Source: Candolleomyces eurysporus
Lineage: Eukaryota; Basidiomycota; Agaricomycetes; Agaricales; Psathyrellaceae
Direction of reading: 5' to 3'
DNA length: 64,000 bases
Assembly (NCBI GenBank): GCA_027579435.1
Contig: JANBPK010000847.1
Location: 1-64,000, forward strand
Shown here: positions 56,668 through 64,000 of the stretch, piece after piece
Numbering within the stretch: position 1 is the first letter of the stretch
Layout of the letters: each line of letters begins with the position of its first letter
The notes under the pieces: generated by a model
Databases searched by the model: none
What the model was told of the DNA's origin: nothing
The model's input: only the letters and a program-made list of their open reading frames with translations
Program-made: the position numbers and the translations under genes

Positions 56668-56980
56668 CTCAATTAATTATCCTGAACCAATTCATTCTCG
56701 TCCCTGAATTTGCGCATTCAGATCTCGTTGGTATTCCAATGTTTTTTGAATGATAATGCAAATACATGAAAGTGAAGGTGAATGATTAATGGAGAAGGCA
56801 TCGTGAAATGGTAACGCAAGAAGCGACTAATGACAGGCTGAGGGATACCTATCTACAGAGAGGGTGATATGATCAAGTAAGATACAACAAGATGAAGAGA
56901 TGGCGATTAAAAACACAGTGAAGAGGTGGAGAGGAATTACAGCTAAGTCGTTCAAGAAAATCGTGAGGGGATCATTAAGA
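56668..56980. other. Convergent intergenic region
   Basis: Purine-rich flank between the 3' ends of COQ2 and the Ytp1-like gene. No gene or repeat seen. Confidence 0.4.
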
Positions 56981-59190
56981 TCATGCAGAAATGTTACTAC
57001 TACGATATGTCACGTTCGAGTGTGTTCGTGATTTCAACCACCCTTTCAGAGCGACCATGCACAGGGTCCAGCAGAAAGCTAAGCAGGTAATTGCAACGGC
57101 CACATTGAGGAACATCATAACATCTGCAGCAGGGTCAGGGATAAATTCCTTAATCTCAATGTCAAATGACGCACCATCCCGACCGCGTCTCATTGCCGCG
57201 ATCGTCACCTCTTCGGTGGAAAACATGAACACTATACCCCCGCAGGCGAGGAAGAAACTTCCCAGAGCCTCAGTGGGCGGCCTTGAAGGGAGAATGCTCT
57301 TCGGTGGGCCGAGCCAGAGGAAGAAATACGTCAGGCATCGCAGCACCGAGAAGGCAACGAGCATGTTGCCCCAAAGGCTGTGAATCTGGACTTGGAACAG
57401 GTAGCGTTGATAATGGGCAGCCATAGCAGCACCTGTAACGCCGATCACCAAGGCAGGGAAGGGATTGAAGCTAGCAAGATAGCTCGGAGGTTCCGTGATG
57501 GCTTCTGGAGGCATGTCTGTAGGGTTGGAGAAAGATTCGAAAGTTGACGAGGCGAGCCACCTTCTAACGCGTTTTGACTCGATACCCATACCGACAAGAC
57601 CAGCGAACCAGAACATGACCTACAGGGCTGTTAGAGAAGCCGAGCAGCGAGATCGACTCGGGACTTACAGCGATGCTGATATGTTGGACCTGCTTCGTGG
57701 TATATGGATCCCCGGGACTCGCTCCGAACCGTTCCATCCAGGTATTCGTGACACCATACAGGAAGATGACGAACGATTCAGTGAATTCGGCCGTGTATTT
57801 GGAGCCTTTGGGTGCTCGATTCCAAGCCCATCCAAGTTCTGCATATGAGCCAAGGAATCTGGCAAACGTTAACAGACCATAGCACCAGAAGATACCACCT
57901 TTGATCAAATGGGCTAAGCACCCATTGACCCAGCTTTGGCGGCAGCCACCTGGAGTGAACATAATTAGGATCCAAAGTGTTTTCTGCCACAAAGAAGAAC
58001 TTACCAGTGTAAACGACAATGCCAGTTAAAACCATCCCGAAGCCAGCGATGACAAGGGATCTTTCCAACACCGCGAATACGGCTTGTCCAATGTAGACGG
58101 CCCAGCCTCCGGCCGTCCGAGAGTTCTGCTTGGCAGTCTCGTTGAGGGTATCGGAAGAATGAGATCGCGTCGGGTTTCCAAAGAGTGTCCTATCTGACAC
58201 GATGGAAGAATGGCGGTTATGATGTCGGTGAACCTCGTTTGCCCATTGCTCAGTTTCGTCGGGGCTATCTGGTGAATCATCAGAGTGAGGCACTCCAAGT
58301 TTTGCTATTTCGTATTCCTCTGGGTCCTCCGCGATCAGGCCAGCGTATTCGGGGCCTTGTGAATGCGCATCCGTCGATTGGTTCAGGATGACATATTGCC
58401 AGAAGACTTTGATCGACTTGTTAGCGGACCTTATGAACGAAACAAGCCGAGTAAAACCGGCGACGATGTCGACGGCTGAAAGACAGAGCGCGAGCACAAG
58501 GACGAAATATCCATGTTTGCCGTGCACCGAGCCTGCAAGGTCGGATGAGCACGGAAAGACGGAGCAGATTATTACATTTGCATACCATCATACCTATAAT
58601 TAGATCCGATCAGTCAGGGCATGACGATGCGCGTGAGTCGGTTATGGTCTTACATGTTCGGCGTCATTTTGTTGTACAACATGGATGACGAAACCCCCAA
58701 AGCAGAGAAACCATAGAAAGAAATCATGGCTGCGCCGTGTGCGGGATGCTTCACAGACCGCAGCACGATGCCTAGGCTATGTTTAGTTGGGCACAAGGAT
58801 GGCTTTCAACGAGGTCCGCTCACCTATTGGGAGCGAACCGAAGAAGGCGAGGGACATGAACACAATATGGGCCATCATGAGACTCGGATGTCTTGTTTCG
58901 TTGGGATCCCCTTCTCCCTCCCAGTCAATCGTGTAGTACGAAGGCGGCGTTGGCTGGTGCCACATTAGAATCTCGGTTTCGTTCAGCTCAGCGAGGACTG
59001 TGCCCTTGTGGTTGTGGTTGTGGGCCGGGGCGTGGGCATGATCTCCATCTCTGCGTGAAAGGGCATTCCCCGGGACATCGGCGAAGGTGTCGCGTGCAGC
59101 GACCGACGGTGAGGCTGCTGTTGGGGAGGGGGAGGAAAGGGCAGAGAGCGTGAGGAAGAGACCTGCAGCCGTCAGCCAACGGGCGCGCAT
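56981..59190 (-). CDS. Ytp1-like multi-pass membrane protein (DUF2427)
   Basis: Fungal integral membrane protein of the Ytp1 family; the biochemical role is unknown. It starts MRARWLTAAGLFLTLSALSS, a clear signal peptide, followed by a His-rich luminal stretch (DHAHAPAHNHNHK). The DUF2427 domain opens with HPSLMMAHIVFMSLAFF and includes HGAAMISFYGFSALGVSSSM and HGKHGYFVLVLALCLSAVDI. A polar loop of about 100 residues leads to the C-terminal Ytp1 domain, with GGIFWCYGLLTFARFLGSYA, VFLYGVTNTWMERFG-like, and LWGNMLVAFSVLRCLTYFFL, and the late GSFFLACGGIVFMFSTEEV. It ends SNVTYRSSNISA. At least four introns. The His-rich segment hints at metal contact, which is speculation. Confidence 0.85.
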
Positions 59191-60745
59191 GGTGCGAGGA
59201 GGGTGGGGGAGTCGAGGAGGAGCAACTGCAAAACGCAGTTATATTATGTCAAGAGATCTCGGCGGCTCTTGAAAGCGGGTAGGGACTCGGAGGACAAAAC
59301 TCTTGACTCAGATCCTTACAAATCTCAGATTGCCCGCGGGTTTGGCCTTTCTCCTTCTTTCTTGAATATTTGTAAACAAAATTGTCTAAAACTCGGGGCC
59401 GAACCAAGGATAGTATCGTCTAGAACCTTGCCCAGTCCTCGTTGTGCGCAGCCAGTTCGACGCATCTCGCAACGAGAACAGCTCTGAAGCTACCAGTGAC
59501 CAGATTCCAGAGTTTGTGTTACGACACCAGGAGCCTACCTAATTGCGTCCACAAGGGGACCCCAGTACACAGCGCCAGATATCAGTATCGTTCACGGCAC
59601 AAGCAGGGCTCGATGCTGCCAAGGACCGGATGGTTATAGTCTGGACCCATTCCAAGAAGGTGAGTGCTTGGGAATGGAGTTCTTGCAGTTCCTTGAGGCC
59701 TCGAGGTTGACAGAAAAGGGCTTCAAGTTGAAGTTGACGAGGATAGTCTTACGCCATCAAACTATCCGAGAGCCCGTACGTTTCGTCATTGTTTTGATTA
59801 TGCATCACTTTCGGCATCTCGCAAATGCCTCTTTTATGCTCCTGCACCCTCAAAGCTAGCTTCATCTTGCATGCATTCGTACCTGCTTCCATTGTTGACT
59901 CCTGATGCTCACTCGTAGTAGTATAAGGGCCCTCTGGAGCTCTCGAAGCCATGTGCAAAAAGTATCGCTGGGGCAGGATGGCAGCACCACTGTGAGCGAC
60001 AATCATGCCATTCTTTTTGCCATTTTCCCGTGCCCTCTGATTCTATTTTATACCGTCCGTGCAATTGATATTTATAGTTTCTACAAGCGTTTAACCCGAA
60101 TTGAAAGAATCAGCACAAAAATGGAATCAATTCTGTTCAATCTCTTCGAAGAAAAACCGAAATCTAGCCCTTAAAAGAAGCAGATATGCGAGCCAGAGTG
60201 TAGGGAATGAGTATTCATCGTTTATCGATCCGAGCCAAGCGTCTGACCCTGACTCCAGCTTGACAAGGGGAGATGTTATCGCAGCTGATATTCTCCAGAC
60301 TTCACATATCCGCAGCTGCGGAAATGGAAAGCCAGCTGTATCGGTCCGGTTCTAAAAGAAACAGATCATGTTGAAACTGCTCCAAAAGTCTTCGCCATCT
60401 CCTCGGAAGGCGACAAGTGTGGGCACCGGAAACGGCATATGTGTATGATGTCGATGCGCCCAGAGGCTAATGCGGTCATTGGGCGTCGGCGCCCGACGTA
60501 TGTAATTTCCGAAATCCAAATGTTTGACTTACTTCAACATACGTACATGAACAAAACAGAATTGAAATGAAATGAATAGCAACCAGCTCTCCGGGAGAAC
60601 ATGAGAATACAACAAGCGTCAAGCTTACGAAGTTCGAAGAAAACAATTGTCAATGAGCGACAGAAACGAAAGAGGAAAGAGTGGAATTCGAGAACATAAG
60701 TGGATGGGGGAGGGGAGTTTCGGTTTGAGTGGATCCATGCAGGGT
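59191..60745. other. 1.5 kb spacer without a supported gene
   Basis: Upstream of the Ytp1-like gene and downstream of the Ser/Thr-rich membrane protein, both minus. Open frames here are short, lack domains and do not join through plausible introns. No tRNA B-box in a foldable context, and no terminal repeats. Confidence 0.45.
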
Positions 60746-61907
60746 TTACTGGTTATATGTTTGAGATGGCATAGCATATGTCCTATAGGCCGTATCAGAG
60801 TTGGCCGTCGGATTGAAAGCCGCATTGCCTGGCCTCTGGATGGTCGGAGCACGCTGAATGGTCGGGCCACGCTGGATAGTAGGAGCGCGTTGGGGGCGAT
60901 AGTCCACGAATGGTGCCGTATTCATGTAATCACCGTTGTCGACGTTCATCGTGGTGGCGTAACCATTTCCAGCATATTGACCCAAGCTACTTCCGGACCT
61001 GCGTCCCTTCTCCAGCGAATTGATGGAGGCGTTGTCAGTATCGAGACGACGCTGGTGGAAGCGGCCGACATCCTCAGGGTCAAACGAGATGATCTCCTTC
61101 TCGAGCTGCTTGATGCGTCGGCTCTTGCGCATGGCGAACCATACAATGAGGAAGATGAGGACCAGTCCAACGAGCCCGCAGAGACCAAAGACGATACCGG
61201 ACGCGACCTTGTTCTCCAAGAAGCTATTGGAGCTCGCGCCAGTCTTGCCAGGCAAGGAGCTAGTTGTCTGAGCGGCAGGATTGGTCACTGTCTCGCTTTT
61301 AATCACCACAGACACTCCGGTTGTCGTAGGGGCCAAAGTTGTGCTGGTATTTCCATTTGTATTGCTCGAAACGGCAGTTTCAACCACGATCACCGGGGTG
61401 GGAGCTGTAGTCGACGTTGCACTAGTTGTCGTTGTCGTGGGCGCAGTGGTCGACCTATGATGAACTGAATGAGCCACACAGAATAAAGAGCATTTAAAAC
61501 AACGGACTCTGTAGTGGACGAAGTCGAGGACGATCTGATGGAAACACAATAATGAGCAAAAGCAACGACCTCTTTTTTCTGGATAAAACATACTCTACGG
61601 GGGCTGACGTCGAGGTAGATAGAGCAGTGGACGTGGTTGCCGTCGATTCTGCCGAAGTAGAGATCGTCTCTGTCGAGCGCTCAGACGTTCTGCCGCATCG
61701 TCATCAGCATCGAACTACTCGGTTCGCAGTGCACACTCACGGGCGTGCAGTAGGCGTGGGCAGAGGCAGAGGAATGGAAAGATCAGGGACTGAAATGAGA
61801 GTGTTCAGCCAAGGTTATGGTGTATGTACAAGCAAATGGGACTCACGGTCCAAGATACCGCCTTGTCTTCTGATAAAGCGGCCAAGGAAGGGAGAAAGGT
61901 GGGCCAT
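60746..61907 (-). CDS. Ser/Thr-rich single-pass membrane protein with PTIQR repeats
   Basis: Function unknown; the layout resembles fungal cell-surface sensors (Mid2/Wsc type) without a WSC domain. It starts MAHLSPFLGRFIRRQGGILD at 61907 with no obvious signal peptide. Short exons then add Pro- and Ser/Thr-rich segments (STETISTSAESTATTSTALS), likely O-glycosylated. One membrane helix, VASGIVFGLCGLVGLVLIFLIVW, is followed by a basic stop-transfer MRKSRRIKQLEKE. The cytoplasmic tail has Tyr/Asn-rich sequence and a short repeat, RAPTIQR-GPTIQR-APTIQR, before the stop at 60746. The start exon is plausible but unproven. Cell-wall sensing is inference from layout only. Confidence 0.72.
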
Positions 61908-62407
61908 AGTTGATCACGGCAGAACTCGACAATACGATTAAAGAGCGGGGGTGAACGAGCGAATTAGCAAGACAGTATAAAGCGAAATCGTCTAGACTCC
62001 GTAATATGGGGCTGGGGGGAAAGAAAGGCAACACAGTTGCTGTGAGGCTGGAGGAAGGAGAAGAAGGGTCCAACAAAGCTCTGTTCCCACCCCAATGACA
62101 GAAATGTTGTGTTTCCGTCACACATGGGCGGCTATCCGACTACGACATGCTAGAGCTCCATAGACTCCCGTTGGCATCCCAACTCGTTAAAAGATTCCAG
62201 ACCCTGCAGGGTCTTTTGAACTTCAATAGTGCGATACATTTATTCAAGTACAGCGAGGGCTATCAATACAACGATGGTATGAGCAAAACTACACATCAGG
62301 GCAAACTAATTTGATACAAATTCTGGAGGCAATATAAGAAGTGGCGGTACCTGTCCCATGGAAAGTGATGACAAGGTCAATTCAGGAATCAAAAAACGTG
62401 GCTATGA
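61908..62407. other. Intergenic region upstream of the membrane-protein gene
   Basis: Promoter of the Ser/Thr-rich protein and 3' flank of the PKA regulatory-subunit gene. Open frames here are antisense noise. No repeat seen. Confidence 0.4.
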
Positions 62408-63930
62408 TCAGCGCAACGACAAGCGTCCATAGCTCTCACCGGCCTTCCTCTCCATGATCTCACGAAGGGGGCCGAGTAATCGCGTGAAGGCGGCTTCATC
62501 CAGTGCAGCAACCTTGAGTTTTGGCTGAGACGGGTCGGAGCGAGGCACAGCACTGACTGTAGCCGCACGAGGTGCAGCTCGAAGAAGCGAGAGTTCTACG
62601 ACATCCGTGTCAGACATGCATCTAACTTGAACAGGATAAAATCATGCATACCTCCAAAGTAGTCACCCTTCTTAAGATGCCCAACCTTTATCTCCCGAAC
62701 CTCTCCATCCTCTGCCTGATGCTTCTTGGTCGCGATGGCTTCACCCTCTTCCACAAAGAAGAATGTGTCCCCAAGATCGCCCTGCTTGACCACGGCCTCA
62801 CCGTCTTTGTACGTGCTGCTCACGAGAGCATCCGCGATCTTGCTTCTCTCTGCAGCGTCCAAGGACGACAGAAGAGGGACCGTTGCCAGGAACTGCTCAT
62901 ACATCGTCCGGCGACGATGAGCAGCCTTCAGAATAATAGTCCTGAACGTAATCCGGTCAAGTGCCCATAGCGTCGAGGGTTCAACGGCAAGCACAGACGC
63001 AGCGCGCGGATGTCCATACATCAGCGCCAACTCCCCAAACGACCCTCCTGCCTTGCACTCCTTGACCAATCTTCCCAGCTCGGAATGGTACTTGGGTTGT
63101 GTGAACTTGTCTTCGGAATCCGTCAAAATATTGCTCTGGGTGAGCCACTGGGGTGGCAGAGGCTCCGGACGAATATAACAATTCATCTGACCCGCCTCGA
63201 CGACATAGAAGTACTCCCCAACGTCTCCCTGTCGAATCACCAGCTCGTTCAAGACGACTTTCCTCTCCTGCATGGCATCCAACACACCCTTCTCCTGCTC
63301 CTCATCGAGGTCGCGGAAAATGAAGTTATTTCGAATGGCCGCTTTGATACGTCGAAGCTGTTCAGGTGTTTTGATATAGACGGGGAGAACCTCGTCAAGG
63401 CCGCTGTCCACAGCAATCGACTCTGCGGACACCGAGGTGCGTCGGGCAAAGATGGCAGAAGTGGGCGCCAAAAGGTAGTCCCCATTGTTAAGGCCGTTGC
63501 TATAATTTGTTGGCGTCGTGCTGTCGAAGGATGCGAATGGGTTGACGGTGGTCAGTGGGGATGTTGGAGGCAGCTCGTTTTGGTTGAAACGCAACCCGGG
63601 AGGGGTACGATCGCCACCGGTCAAAAGGGCGTTCCCTGGCACGTTGAGAGTACCAAAAGGACTGTGGGCGATGCTATCCCTAAACGATGACCGTGGCCTG
63701 GCAAAAGGTGAAGCAGTTGGTGGGGAAGTAGTAATTAGAGTCGAGTCGCTGTAGAGCTCTGTGGGCACGGATATCGACGATGATCCCTGTGCGAGGATGT
63801 CTCTTGATCGCGCCCTCTGCTCCTCGAGGCGCTGTTGGAACCAATTGGCACAGAACTGGAGAGCGTCCTTTGGCTGAACGCGTTGGACATCGCGAGTCAG
63901 CTCGCCGACTAGCGAGTCGAAGGTGGACAT
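62408..63930 (-). CDS. BCY1: cAMP-dependent protein kinase regulatory subunit
   Basis: Inhibitory subunit of PKA that releases the catalytic subunit on binding cAMP. Two exons (62652-63930, 62408-62595) give 488 residues. The N-terminal docking domain (MSTFDSLVGELTRDVQRVQP) is followed by a long Ser/Pro-rich linker, the inhibitor sequence FARRTSVSAES, and two cyclic-nucleotide domains. Both phosphate-binding cassettes are intact: FGELALMYGHPRAASV and FGELSLLRAAPRAATV, each with the cAMP-binding Glu and Arg. The intron splits the second cassette right after Phe-Gly. The Ser in RRTSV makes it a phosphorylatable, type-II-like regulatory subunit. The 70 bp left of the window upstream hold part of the promoter. 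Confidence 0.97.
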
Positions 63931-64000
63931 CTATGAGGCGGGGAGGATGGTGGATACGGGGAGTAGAGGTACAAAGACGCGGCCTTTTTGAGCCACCGAC

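Noticed and set aside
59749..60006. Minus-strand frame of 85 codons in the 59-60 kb spacer
   Set aside because: No ATG context, domain or plausible exon partners.

Overview
The window is nuclear DNA of a filamentous basidiomycete, most likely a mushroom-forming Agaricomycete. Protein genes are broken by many introns, mostly 45-65 bp long. Genes are densely packed on both strands with 100-700 bp spacers. Most products are eukaryotic housekeeping proteins, and several families are typically fungal: an Atf1 bZIP factor, Zn2Cys6 factor, NACHT-ankyrin STAND protein, MscS channel with EF-hand, Gpc1, Ytp1-like protein and fungal CCCH proteins. I found no mobile element, CRISPR array, rRNA or tRNA. 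Exon chains were built by hand from splice consensus, reading phase and family resemblance. Where I give a protein length, the exon sum is divisible by three.

Layout. 1-13 kb: 3' part of an Atf1-type bZIP factor, a 2.3 kb spacer, ATP synthase subunit d, a secreted alpha/beta hydrolase, hexokinase, a superoxide-dismutase-fold mitoribosomal protein (minus), Ost2/DAD1, a tiny six-exon mitofissin (Atg44/DUF1748) gene (minus) and glycerophosphocholine acyltransferase Gpc1. 13-26 kb: tRNA adenosine deaminase Tad1 and an MscS/EF-hand channel (both minus), a small charged coiled-coil protein, a 1,530-residue NACHT-ankyrin protein and an isochorismatase-fold hydrolase (minus). 26-38 kb: a large low-complexity protein, NDUFA4/MLRQ-like protein, D-arabinose dehydrogenase Ara2, AP-3 mu subunit and Hsp90 co-chaperone Sti1 (minus). 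38-49 kb: a Zn2Cys6 transcription factor, Nup120/Nup160 (minus) and replication licensing factor Cdt1 (minus). 49-64 kb: two tandem CCCH zinc-finger genes, RhoGDI, Coq2, a Ytp1-like membrane protein (minus), a Ser/Thr-rich single-pass membrane protein (minus) and the PKA regulatory subunit (minus).

Functional links. Mitochondrial function recurs (ATP7, mS42/mS43-like, Atg44-like, NDUFA4-like, Coq2) but the genes are dispersed, so I infer no cluster. cAMP and stress signalling are represented by the PKA regulatory subunit, the Atf1 factor, perfect CRE octamers and a heat-shock element in front of sti1. The least ordinary items are the mitofissin gene hidden in six very small exons, a gene with three GC-AG introns beside another with one, the tandem CCCH pair in which one copy has lost its acidic DGDG motif, and the intron-poor NLR-like gene.
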